6,240 nt of DNA from Nostocaceae cyanobacterium CSSed10_463m (GCA_003556955.1 PWQB01000680.1:1-6240); one strand, 5' to 3'. Positions 1 through 5,912 are shown, numbered from the stretch's first letter. Made by a program: numbers and translations. The notes: generated by a model not told the origin, from the sequence alone.

Positions 1-66
1 TCTGAATCCTGGTAATTTCCGTTGATCATTTTGGCTGAGATAATTATGGCGATCGCTACGATAATA

Positions 67-924
67 TTAACGCTTGTTCACCCTGGATGAAATAGGCGAT
101 CGCTCGTTTTTCTCCAAAATCTTGGTAAACTCTCTCAAAATATTTTCATATCTTTCACCAGCCACCCAGAAAAAATTATTATGATTTGCTTCTTCCACCC
201 ATAAATATAACTTTGGTGACGGTGCAGCCGCATATAATTTTTTGCCATGACTAACAGGAATTATCTCATCAGCTTTACCGTGCATAATTAATACTGGACA
301 GTTGACGTGTTTAATTTTATCTATATTATTGAACTTATCAAATGGCAAAATTCGTGCAGGTATAATAACTTGAAAAGCAGAAGTAAAAGTACTTTCGAGA
401 ATTAAACCCCCCACAGGCTGACGTACCGCCAAATCGACGGCTGAACCACCGCCAACAGAACGTCCAAAAGCAATAATATTCTGTGGGAGTACCTTTAAAT
501 CTTGGACTAAATAATTATAAGCAGCATCAATATCATGATAAGCGTTCTTTTCTGTAGGTATGCCCTCGCTTGTACCATAACCGCGATAATCATAAGCCAA
601 GACATTGAACCCGAAATCGCGTAATTTTTCTAAATATTGTTTAATGTCTCCTAAATCTTCAGCATTACCATGAGCATAAATAATTGTGTAGTTGGCAGTA
701 GGATTTACTAAATGTACTGCTGAAATTTTTGTGTCACCCCCACTCTTTAGCTTTAAGATTTCTTCAGTATCTTCATAGCTAGATGGTTGAGGAAAGAAAA
801 TCATGCTATCTGCACGAAAATAAACAAATCCAGCCAAAAATAAATATATAAAAATTATAGATTTTAGCAATCTTTTCCAGGATAAATCACCAAATAAAAT
901 TTGTTTGAGACGCTGTTTATCCAT
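67..924 (-). CDS. Membrane-anchored alpha/beta hydrolase (ABHD13/ABHD17/Bem46-like)
   Basis: A 285-residue serine hydrolase of unknown substrate. The alpha/beta-hydrolase core is clear: an oxyanion-loop HGN at residues 85-87, a YDYRGYGTSEG strand-turn at 111-121, the nucleophile elbow GRSVGG with Ser156, the acid Asp219 in HGKAD, and the base His248 in EEANH. All three triad residues are present, so the enzyme should be active. A hydrophobic stretch at about residues 19-36, preceded by Lys/Arg, looks like a single N-terminal membrane anchor or uncleaved signal; this arrangement is typical of Bem46/ABHD13-like proteins. It places the catalytic domain on the far side of the plasma or thylakoid membrane, or tethered to it. 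The ATG start fits the anchor, but no good Shine-Dalgarno sequence precedes it, which is common in cyanobacteria. The gene lies 218 bases downstream of pabAB on the same strand. A dispersed repeat begins about 25 bases upstream of its start. Family assignment is firm; substrate (esterase, thioesterase or peptidase) cannot be told. Confidence 0.93.
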   Translation of the reverse strand: MDKQRLKQILFGDLSWKRLLKSIIFIYLFLAGFVYFRADSMIFFPQPSSYEDTEEILKLKSGGDTKISAVHLVNPTANYTIIYAHGNAEDLGDIKQYLEKLRDFGFNVLAYDYRGYGTSEGIPTEKNAYHDIDAAYNYLVQDLKVLPQNIIAFGRSVGGGSAVDLAVRQPVGGLILESTFTSAFQVIIPARILPFDKFNNIDKIKHVNCPVLIMHGKADEIIPVSHGKKLYAAAPSPKLYLWVEEANHNNFFWVAGERYENILREFTKILEKNERSPISSRVNKR

Positions 925-949
925 TTAATTTCTGTTTTGCTGTAAAGTG

Positions 950-1020
950 TTTTAAACGAACCGCCTTCGCGTAGCGTATGCCCCTTGGGCTTTAGACGCA
1001 AAGAACGCCAAGGGAAGAGG
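950..1020. repeat. A/G-rich dispersed repeat, copy 1, interrupted by an insert
   Basis: This copy starts TTTTAAACGAACCGC and, after an interruption, continues AGACGCAAAGAACGCC and AAGGGAAGAGG. It aligns end to end with a second copy at 5825-5880 (TTAACGAACCACAG, AGACACAGAGATCACAG, AGGAAGAG) once bases 965-993 are removed. Both belong to the degenerate A/G-rich repeat type commonly scattered between genes of Nostoc-like cyanobacteria; that recognition is from memory. It occupies the 5' region of the hydrolase gene, so that gene's promoter must lie within or beyond it. Confidence 0.7.
965..993. repeat. SDR-like 29-base insert nested in an A/G-rich repeat
   Basis: The insert contains CTTCGCGTAGCGTATGCC followed by a small hairpin GCCC-CTT-GGGC (980-990). 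The core CGCGTAGCG (968-976) recurs inverted as CGCTACGCG at 3443-3451. GCGTAGCG-bearing small dispersed repeats are a known class of very short mobile repeats in Nostoc-type genomes. The interruption is inferred by comparing the host repeat with its uninterrupted relative at 5825-5880, where only AG stands at this point. Confidence 0.55.
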
Positions 1021-1065
1021 TTTTTAAGATAAAGGTACATAAATACAATTTAACCAGAAATCCAG

Positions 1066-1104
1066 TTCCCCTCCTCGCTTGCGGGGAGGGGTTAGGGGTG
1101 GGGT
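1066..1104. repeat. GC-rich hairpin repeat
   Basis: CCCCTCCTCGC (1068-1078) and GCGGGGAGGGG (1081-1091) form an 11-base-pair stem around TT, with one T-G wobble; the tail is TTAGGGGTGGGGT. This is a familiar intergenic hairpin of Nostoc-like genomes. It lies downstream of pabAB, but no T-run follows on the minus strand, so it is not a standard intrinsic terminator. It may still stabilise or end the pabAB transcript. Confidence 0.65.
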
Positions 1105-1142
1105 AAAAATAATATGCAGCCTCACAAATATATTGATATAAC

Positions 1143-3215
1143 CTATATTTTTACCCCGTTGGGAGATAAAGCCTGAATTAATGCCTTACCTTTGAGAACC
1201 GCTTCCTCAAATTCAGCTTCAGGATCAGATAAAGCTACGATACCACCACCGATACCAATTGAAGTACCATTAGGAGTGAAAACTGCTGTGCGAATCACAA
1301 TATTTAAATCTGCTGCACCATTCAACCCTAAAAACCCCATCGCGCCTGAATAAACTCCACGGGCTTCTTGCTCTAATTCATCGATAATTTTCATAGTTCT
1401 AATTTTCGGCGCACCTGTCATTGAACCACCAGGAAATGCCATTTTAATACAATCAGTTGCAACCATATCTGCACGCAAACAACCCCGAATTGTACTCACA
1501 AGTTGATGCACCGTAGCATAAGTTTCTACATCCATCAACTTTGTTACTTGGATACTACCGACTTCACAGACTAAACCTAAATCGTTGCGTAACAAATCCA
1601 CAATCATCAAGTTTTCGGCTCGGTCTTTTTCACTGTGACGCAGTTGTTCACGCAGTATTTGATCTTCGGCGGGAGTCTGTCCCCTTCTGGAAGTTCCTTT
1701 AATCGGCTTTGTTTCCACCCATCCAGCCCGGTCAATTCGTAAAAACCTTTCTGGAGATGAACAGGCGATCGCCACCTCACCAAAGCGCAAAAATGCTGAA
1801 TATGGGGCTGGATTAACTCGGCGTAAGGTGCGATAAAATTCCAGTGGATCAGGAGTAACGTCTGTATACAGTTTATTAGTTAAACAAATTTGGTAACTCT
1901 CACCCTCCTTAATTTCACTGAGACACTTTTGAATATCATTGATGTATGTCTGCTGAGAACGGCTGAGGCGGAAAACTATGGGGTCTTTGGTATCCCTCGG
2001 TACAATGGGAGGAAGCGGTGGAAGTGTGCGAAGTTGTTTCTCTATTAACTCAAACCAAGTTTCTGCTTGTATCCCGTGTTCATTTTGAATCAGACATACC
2101 AGATATATAGTTTTTTCTTGATGGTCAAACACAATTATTTGATCAGCTAAGAGAAACATCGCATCAGGAAGTGACGCAGGATGCACAAGCTCAGATCCAC
2201 ATTCTGCCTTGAGTTCATAACCGAAGTAACCGACAAATCCACAATTAAAATCAAAAGGTAGGTGATCAGATTTAGACTGTCTGTGATTAATTTCCCGTTT
2301 GAGATAATCAAAAATACTTTCTGTGCGGCGTGTCACCGTAGCTGACTGAGTAATAGTTATTTCTTTAGTTTGAGTACAATATTCCACCAACAAACTATTT
2401 AAACCACCACTTCCACCCATAAAGGAGAAACGAGACAGACCAGTTTCAACTAAACTGCTATCAAGCCAAAAGGCGTGAGTATCTTCCCCAAATAAATGCA
2501 CAAATACCTGTTCTGCATCCAGATAGATATCTAATTTTTTACTGCAAACTTGGTACTGAGAATCAGAAGATGCTGGAGGGCTGAAGTGTGAAGAAACTTC
2601 CTCGTTTCTAGTGCATATTCCTAATTGATTTTGAGTAAATTTTTCAGTAATATCTCGGAAGTTTTCTAAAAGTTTTCTACCATATTCTGTACAGATTGAT
2701 TCTGGATGAAACTGCACACCCCAAAATGGTAAATATCGATGACGCAGCGCCATGATTAAACCTTCTTTCGTCCAAGCTACTTTTTCCAGACAGCTGGGTA
2801 AATCTTCTGCAACTATTAAAGAGTGGTAGCGGACAACAGAAAAGCCATCAGGAATCCCCTGAAATAATTCAGAATTATTGTGATAAATTTTACTTAATCG
2901 CCCATGTCTCACTTCCGGTGCATGAATTACAGTTCCACCATAGACATGAGCTAGTCCTTGATGACCGAGACAAACGCCCAATAGGGGTACATTTACCTTT
3001 TGAATCACCTCTCGACAGATACCAAAATCTTCAGACTTTTCTGGGCGACCGGGGCCAGGAGAAATCACCACATTGTCGAATTTGAGTTTTTTTAAGTCCT
3101 CCCAGTCCATTTGATCGTTACGAATTACTAGGGGAAGTTCTCCATTGACTTCGGCGATCATCTGATAGAGATTAAATGTATAAGAATCGTAGTTATCAAT
3201 GATCAGCGATCGCAC
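1143..3215 (-). CDS. pabAB: Fused aminodeoxychorismate synthase PabA-PabB
   Basis: A 690-residue bifunctional enzyme that converts chorismate and glutamine to 4-amino-4-deoxychorismate, the precursor of p-aminobenzoate and folate, in the cytoplasm. Residues 1-190 are a class I glutamine amidotransferase: ISPGPGRPE at 51-59, nucleophile Cys82 in GVCLGHQG, and His170/Glu172 in QFHPES. After a linker (about 190-225) come the PabB N-terminal domain (FWLDSS...GLSRFSFMG, about 249-267) and the chorismate-binding domain (about 415-680), with ESYQICLTNKL, DRAENLMIVDLLRNDL and FPGGSMTGAPK. PIKGT at 504-508 carries Lys506, which marks ADC synthase; anthranilate synthase has Ala there (PIAGT). The amidotransferase-first order matches plant and actinobacterial PabAB, whereas TrpE-TrpG fusions usually run the other way. 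Start is GTG (3213-3215), supported by AGGGGA seven bases upstream, an in-frame TAA shortly before it, and the usual LIIDNYDSYTFNL N-terminus. No pabC is nearby. Confidence 0.93.
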   Translation of the reverse strand: MRSLIIDNYDSYTFNLYQMIAEVNGELPLVIRNDQMDWEDLKKLKFDNVVISPGPGRPEKSEDFGICREVIQKVNVPLLGVCLGHQGLAHVYGGTVIHAPEVRHGRLSKIYHNNSELFQGIPDGFSVVRYHSLIVAEDLPSCLEKVAWTKEGLIMALRHRYLPFWGVQFHPESICTEYGRKLLENFRDITEKFTQNQLGICTRNEEVSSHFSPPASSDSQYQVCSKKLDIYLDAEQVFVHLFGEDTHAFWLDSSLVETGLSRFSFMGGSGGLNSLLVEYCTQTKEITITQSATVTRRTESIFDYLKREINHRQSKSDHLPFDFNCGFVGYFGYELKAECGSELVHPASLPDAMFLLADQIIVFDHQEKTIYLVCLIQNEHGIQAETWFELIEKQLRTLPPLPPIVPRDTKDPIVFRLSRSQQTYINDIQKCLSEIKEGESYQICLTNKLYTDVTPDPLEFYRTLRRVNPAPYSAFLRFGEVAIACSSPERFLRIDRAGWVETKPIKGTSRRGQTPAEDQILREQLRHSEKDRAENLMIVDLLRNDLGLVCEVGSIQVTKLMDVETYATVHQLVSTIRGCLRADMVATDCIKMAFPGGSMTGAPKIRTMKIIDELEQEARGVYSGAMGFLGLNGAADLNIVIRTAVFTPNGTSIGIGGGIVALSDPEAEFEEAVLKGKALIQALSPNGVKI
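3206..3213. repeat. HIP1 octamer overlapping the pabAB start codon
   Basis: GCGATCGC here covers the last base of the GTG start (as read on the minus strand) and codons 2-3 plus one base of codon 4 of pabAB. Other perfect HIP1 copies are at 49-56, 96-103, 1765-1772, 3848-3855, 4172-4179 and 5289-5296. The density, about one per 0.9 kb, is typical of many cyanobacterial chromosomes and is the best single clue to the host. Confidence 0.9.
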
Positions 3216-3222
3216 TTGAGTT

Positions 3223-3228
3223 TCCCCT
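3223..3228 (-). promoter_or_regulatory. Ribosome binding site of pabAB
   Basis: AGGGGA on the minus strand, seven bases before the GTG start. It supports the GTG, as no alternative ATG lies between it and the upstream in-frame stop. Confidence 0.6.
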
Positions 3229-3236
3229 GTTTATCT

Positions 3237-3257
3237 CCCCAGTTCCCAGTTCCTAGC
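3237..3257. repeat. Degenerate heptamer tandem repeat (STRR-like)
   Basis: Three seven-base units in a row: CCCCAGT, TCCCAGT, TCCTAGC. CCCCAGT-type heptamers are the known short tandemly repeated repetitive (STRR) sequences of Anabaena and Calothrix relatives. Only three decaying units remain. They cover the region between the pabAB ribosome binding site and the proposed -10 box. Confidence 0.5.
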
Positions 3258-3277
3258 ACCAATTAGTATTTTGTCAA
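3250..3277 (-). promoter_or_regulatory. Candidate promoter of pabAB
   Basis: On the minus strand a perfect -35 TTGACA (3272-3277) is followed 16 bases later by TAGGAA (3250-3255), preceded by TGC, which gives an extended -10 (TGN) arrangement. The start codon would be about 28 bases beyond the likely transcription start. The -10 matches TATAAT at only three positions, so this is tentative. Confidence 0.35.
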
Positions 3278-3304
3278 AAAATAATTGACGGATATATTTT
3301 CTGT

Positions 3305-3329
3305 AGAGACGGCGATTTATCGCGTCTCT
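3305..3329. repeat. Palindromic dispersed repeat (GAGACG...CGTCTC)
   Basis: AGAGACG-G-CGAT TT ATCG-CGTCTCT forms an 11-base-pair hairpin with one bulged G (3312). The GTAGAGACGCGAT...ATCGCGTCTC type is a frequent intergenic palindrome in Nostoc-like genomes. It lies upstream of the proposed pabAB promoter. Confidence 0.65.
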
Positions 3330-3356
3330 CCAACCGTGATCATGTATTTGACAGAC

Positions 3357-3416
3357 TACTAGCCCTGGCGACTAGAAGTCGCGGCTATACAGACATAACC
3401 CGCGCAGGCGGGTTAA
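3357..3416. repeat. Double-hairpin dispersed repeat
   Basis: Two adjacent perfect hairpins: GCGACT-AGA-AGTCGC (3368-3382) and TAACCCGC-GCAG-GCGGGTTA (3396-3415), joined by GGCTATACAGACA. The combination, starting CTAGCCCTGGCGACTAG, is a familiar Nostoc-type intergenic repeat (from memory). It lies downstream of ssb. On the minus strand no T-run follows either stem, so neither is a classical terminator. Confidence 0.65.
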
Positions 3417-3426
3417 AATCGGTGGA

Positions 3427-3453
3427 CTTCCCTACGGTCAGCCGCTACGCGTC
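3427..3453. repeat. SDR-like repeat with inverted CGCTACGCG core
   Basis: CTTCCCTACGG, then TCAG, then CCGCTACGCGTC. The CGG-TCAG-CCG turn (3435-3444) makes a small hairpin, and CGCTACGCG (3443-3451) is the inverse of the core at 968-976. It abuts the double-hairpin repeat on its left and is about 50 bases from the end of ssb. Confidence 0.5.
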
Positions 3454-3505
3454 ATACCTGTGTAGTAGCAAATTATATTCGCCCAATCCCTTTTAAAACA
3501 TCCTT

Positions 3506-4045
3506 TTAGAAAGGAATATCATCCGGATCTGGTTCTTGCTCTTTCACTGGGGGATAATTGGTGCGCTCAACATTTTGGGGTGGGGGTGTGGGTACGAAGT
3601 TTGTCGGTTGGGGAACAACGCTCAGGGGAGTTGTCGCCGGGGCGGTAACTGGACGGACATTAACTTCGTTCTGTGGAGATGGAACTACTGGGGATGGTTG
3701 TTGTACGGGTGTTGCGGTGACTGCTGGTGATGGGTTGAAACCACTTCCCAAAGCTTGAATCTGTTGTACTGTTAATTCAGCGCGTTTTTCTTTAAAACCT
3801 TCTTGACGCTCAACAGTATTCATTCCTAAGCGTCCGGCTAAAAGTACGCGATCGCCTATATGATAATTTTGCTGAATTTCTGTAGCCATATTCCCCCAGC
3901 CCACCACTTTCAAGGTAACTAACTGGTCTTCGGCGCGCTGAGAATTGGGAAACTGCACCAACATTTCCGTGATGGCTAAGTTTTCGGCGGTATAGCGTAA
4001 CTGTGGTTCTTGAATGATTTCTGCCATTAAAACGCAGCTATTCAT
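3506..4045 (-). CDS. ssb: Single-stranded DNA-binding protein
   Basis: A 179-residue SSB that coats single-stranded DNA in replication, repair and recombination. Residues 1-98 form the OB-fold: it opens MNSCVLMAEIIQEPQLRYT, the usual start in cyanobacterial SSBs, and continues with EMLVQFPN, LKVVGWG and IGDRVLLAGRL. Residues 100-172 are a Pro/Val/Thr/Gln-rich disordered linker. The C-terminus DPDDIPF is the conserved acidic tip that binds partner repair and replication proteins. The first ATG (4043-4045) is chosen over Met7 because AGGAGG sits five bases before it and residues 1-6 are part of the family motif. The gene stands alone, without the rpsF or rpsR partners found in many bacteria. 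A pair of LexA-box-like repeats lies 140-220 bases upstream. Confidence 0.95.
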   Translation of the reverse strand: MNSCVLMAEIIQEPQLRYTAENLAITEMLVQFPNSQRAEDQLVTLKVVGWGNMATEIQQNYHIGDRVLLAGRLGMNTVERQEGFKEKRAELTVQQIQALGSGFNPSPAVTATPVQQPSPVVPSPQNEVNVRPVTAPATTPLSVVPQPTNFVPTPPPQNVERTNYPPVKEQEPDPDDIPF

Positions 4046-4050
4046 TAAAT

Positions 4051-4056
4051 CCTCCT
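4051..4056 (-). promoter_or_regulatory. Strong Shine-Dalgarno site of ssb
   Basis: A perfect AGGAGG on the minus strand, five bases before the ATG. It fixes the ssb start at 4045, and is stronger than the signals of the other genes here. Confidence 0.8.
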
Positions 4057-4181
4057 GACTGTAAAAATACTGAGTGGAAAATAAGGGTTTTATTAGCTAA
4101 ATATTTGTAATTTGCCTGAATAAATTCCTGACAACACTTTCAGCTTGGGTCTCTTCTAGCATAAAAGCCAAGCGATCGCTT

Positions 4182-4203
4182 TGAACAGTATTTAGTATAC
4201 TAT
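4182..4203. promoter_or_regulatory. Operator-like repeat, ssb-proximal copy
   Basis: TGAACAGTATTTAGTATACTAT contains a perfect 10-base palindrome TAGTATACTA (4193-4202). It is a direct repeat of 4244-4264 with one gap, sharing TGA, AGTA, GTATAC and AT at matching spacing. Position is about 140 bases upstream of ssb. It fits the LexA consensus less well than the distal copy. Confidence 0.3.
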
Positions 4204-4248
4204 TCGCCACATCGCCTGACTAAAACGAGCATTGATTTCTGCATGAGT

Positions 4249-4262
4249 AGTACAAGTATACC
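4249..4262. promoter_or_regulatory. Candidate LexA box upstream of ssb
   Basis: AGTACAAGTATACC matches the LexA box reported for Anabaena, RGTACNNNDGTWCB (consensus from memory), at all but one fixed position on either strand. It lies within the distal copy (4244-4264) of a direct repeat pair. ssb is an SOS gene in many bacteria, which makes the site plausible, but it is about 205 bases from the start codon, so it would need a distant ssb promoter. Confidence 0.3.
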
Positions 4263-4289
4263 ATTAGATAGCAGAAAAAATACTACAAA

Positions 4290-5522
4290 TTAACTTTGGA
4301 CGTGGACTGGAAAAATCCCCAAGCCAATCAACCGCCCTGGAAGGCCGCGTAAAATCGGCAAGCGTAACCAAACCGGAGGCTTAAAAGTCTGCTGAGATTT
4401 GAGAACCGGGGCTAAAACTCGTTTCTGGATAAAAGCCTGAAATCCTTGGATAATCCGGGTAGGTAATTCCCGTTGGTGTTGGACTTTGGCTAAATCACTC
4501 AGTTCTATATGTTTGTTTTTCAGTGGTTGACTGAGAATATTAGCAGCCACGACAGCATCTTGAATGGCATAGTTAATGCCCACTCCCCCCACTGGGGACA
4601 TAATATGAGCCGCATCACCTATGAGTAACAGTCCCGGACGATACCAGCGTTTAACTCGGCTGGATTCCACACAGAGAAAGAATACCTGAGACCAATCTTG
4701 TAAATGGTCTATACGCGTGCCTAAACTTGGCACAACTTCCACAACAGATTTTTTCAATTCCTCCAACCCAGCAGCGCGAATTTGCTGATAACCGCCTTTA
4801 GGAATCACATAAGCAAGTTGCCATTGATCACCACGATCCAGCATAGCCACAATCCGACCTTGAGCAACGTTTCCTATACCTCCCTCTGGGTCTTCTGGGT
4901 GATGGGGTAAACGGAACCAGAGGACATCCATTGGTGGCGATGCTTGAATAGATTCAAAACCACCTTGTTGTCTTAAGCGTGAGTGGCGACCATCTGCACC
5001 CACTGTCAGTACAGCCCTGACTTCATACCAACCGCCACCACCCCGATAGCGGACACTTTGAATTACTCCATTTTCTGCAATTAATTCCTGCACATTTGCA
5101 CCCATGACTAAGTGAAAATTCGGATATTGCTGGGCTTCTTCGGTGATGAACTCCAGGAATTTCACCTGCGGCATCATTGTGATGTAGGGGTAACGGGTTT
5201 TTAGGTGGCTAAAATCGGCTAAAGTGACGGTATCTTCAGGAGTGCGAATTCTCACACCGTGCATTTTTGCATGAGGTAATTGTAGCAAGCGATCGCTTAA
5301 CCCCAATTCCTCCATAATTTCCATGACTGAGGGGTGAATTGTGTCCCCCCGAAAGTCGCGATCAAAATCTTTATGCGCTTCCAACAAGGTTACAGAAACG
5401 CCCTGACGTGCTAATAGTAGAGCCAACACCGCCCCGGCTGGACCACCACCGACAATACAACAATCGGTAGTTGTTACGTCTACAATTTCATGGGCAGGAT
5501 TTTCAGTTAATTCGGTAGTCAT
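4290..5522 (-). CDS. FAD-dependent monooxygenase (PHBH/UbiH type)
   Basis: A 410-residue class A flavin monooxygenase-like protein. Residues 20-50 form the N-terminal Rossmann unit: VGGGPAGA with the GxGxxG at 25-30 and Glu48 at the end of the second strand for the FAD ribose. RGDTIHPS (58-65) follows. The DG motif GADGRHSRLR is at 175-184, and the second FAD motif LLIGDAAHIMSPVGGVG at 299-315, with Gly302-Asp303 and Pro310. These three motifs define the p-hydroxybenzoate hydroxylase/UbiH group, which uses NAD(P)H and O2 to hydroxylate aromatic or polyprenyl-aromatic substrates. The substrate cannot be assigned; the neighbours do not help. The protein is of normal length with no membrane segment. 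The ATG start has only a weak AGGA 11 bases upstream, but no other start codon is in frame nearby. Downstream there is no clear terminator. Confidence 0.9.
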   Translation of the reverse strand: MTTELTENPAHEIVDVTTTDCCIVGGGPAGAVLALLLARQGVSVTLLEAHKDFDRDFRGDTIHPSVMEIMEELGLSDRLLQLPHAKMHGVRIRTPEDTVTLADFSHLKTRYPYITMMPQVKFLEFITEEAQQYPNFHLVMGANVQELIAENGVIQSVRYRGGGGWYEVRAVLTVGADGRHSRLRQQGGFESIQASPPMDVLWFRLPHHPEDPEGGIGNVAQGRIVAMLDRGDQWQLAYVIPKGGYQQIRAAGLEELKKSVVEVVPSLGTRIDHLQDWSQVFFLCVESSRVKRWYRPGLLLIGDAAHIMSPVGGVGINYAIQDAVVAANILSQPLKNKHIELSDLAKVQHQRELPTRIIQGFQAFIQKRVLAPVLKSQQTFKPPVWLRLPILRGLPGRLIGLGIFPVHVQS

Positions 5523-5538
5523 GACAACACCATTCCTG

Positions 5539-5567
5539 ATAAGTTAAGGTAATTGCACTTCTGTCAA
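5539..5567 (-). promoter_or_regulatory. Candidate promoter of the FAD monooxygenase gene
   Basis: On the minus strand TTGACA (5562-5567) is a perfect -35 box. A weak -10, ACTTAT (5539-5544), follows at 17 bases, or TAACTT (5541-5546) at 15. The transcript leader would be very short. The -35 is convincing, the -10 is not. Confidence 0.3.
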
Positions 5568-5791
5568 GAGAAAGCAGCAAAATAGGACAAATCTAGCTAA
5601 GAGTCTTTTTGGTAGAGATTTAAAAATACCTAACTTTTAATTTTATTTTGCCAGAAAATATTTTATAGGGTCATCCCCCTAACCTTTGTCCTCTAAGATT
5701 TTCCTGCTAACTGATGTTTTTCGCCTCTTCCAGGCTTTGATGATTCCGTAATTAGCATGAGATTTGAGGCAAAAATTTTACTAATTAGAAG
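5568..5791. other. AT-rich intergenic stretch without a recognised feature
   Basis: I see no gene, strong hairpin or known repeat here. Very short frames occur on both strands (about 20 codons) but none looks protein-like or has a ribosome binding site. It may carry upstream control sequences of the FAD gene. Confidence 0.5.
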
Positions 5792-5912
5792 TTGTATAGC
5801 AATCCTAAATGAGTTATGAACGGATTTTTTTTAACGAACCACAGAGACACAGAGATCACAGAGGAAGAGAAAGAAGAGAAATGTTTACGTCTTATTTAGG
5901 ATCGCTATATAA
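5792..5912. mobile_element. MITE-like inverted-repeat element
   Basis: The left arm TATAGCAATCCTAAAT (5795-5810) and right arm ATTTAGGATCGCTATA (5894-5909) are inverted repeats matching at 15 of 16 positions. Outward, TT (5792-5793) pairs with AA (5911-5912). Inward, similarity fades but AAC/GTT pairing persists a few bases further. The roughly 83-base interior has no ORF of note and holds a T-run and an A/G-rich repeat. Size and structure suggest a miniature non-autonomous transposable element or a dispersed hairpin element. No clear target duplication or transposase is visible. Confidence 0.5.
5825..5880. repeat. A/G-rich dispersed repeat, copy 2 (uninterrupted)
   Basis: Starts with eight Ts and AACGAACC, then three CACAGAG units at 5840, 5848 and 5857, then GGAAGAGAAAGAAGAGAA. 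It is the intact counterpart of 950-1020 and lies inside the inverted-repeat element at 5792-5912. Confidence 0.65.

Larger units (their letters stand above)
4097..4263 (-). pseudogene. Possible decayed small gene in two frames
   Basis: Two minus-strand frames read as ordinary protein end to end. Frame A (4263 down to 4195) includes HAEINARFSQAMWR before a TAA at 4192-4194. Frame B, from a GTG at 4208-4210 to TAG at 4097-4099, gives 37 residues including SDRLAFMLEETQAESVV and RNLFRQITNI. One base missing near 4205-4212 would account for the switch from A to B, giving about 55 residues. Alternatively frame B alone is a real small protein starting at GTG. I do not recognise a family. The stretch lies between the FAD monooxygenase and ssb, overlaps the LexA-like repeats, and may simply be the ssb leader. 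Evidence is only the protein-like composition. Confidence 0.3.

Noticed and set aside
1..29. Start of a minus-strand gene (MINGNYQDS) running off the left edge
   Set aside because: Only nine codons are visible, with no ribosome binding site; too little to call.
46..90. Plus-strand 14-codon frame beginning MAIATIILTL
   Set aside because: It consists largely of the HIP1 site and the end of the hydrolase read in reverse; no supporting signal.
1066..1104. Intrinsic terminator of pabAB
   Set aside because: The hairpin is strong but no T-run follows on the minus strand, and the sequence matches a widely dispersed repeat type.
3396..3415. Intrinsic terminator of ssb
   Set aside because: The eight-base-pair stem lacks a T-run on the minus strand and lies about 90 bases beyond the stop codon within a dispersed repeat.
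3536..3758. Two overlapping plus-strand frames of 64 and 66 codons inside ssb
   Set aside because: They lie opposite the Pro/Val/Thr-rich linker of ssb, are rich in Gly, Cys and Trp in a way typical of antisense frames, and lack ribosome binding sites.
4244..4264. NtcA site (GTAN8TAC)
   Set aside because: The GTA and TAC pairs here are six or nine bases apart, not eight, and no matching -10 box follows.
5690..5756. Minus-strand 21-codon frame (MLITESSKPG...)
   Set aside because: Short, no ribosome binding site, no recognisable similarity.
5755..5819. Plus-strand 20-codon frame (MRFEAKILLI...)
   Set aside because: No ribosome binding site, and it runs into the arm of the inverted-repeat element; probably chance.
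5840..5863. CRISPR-like spacing of CACAGAG units
   Set aside because: The three units are spaced by only one or two bases and are part of a low-complexity A/G-rich repeat; there are no spacers.
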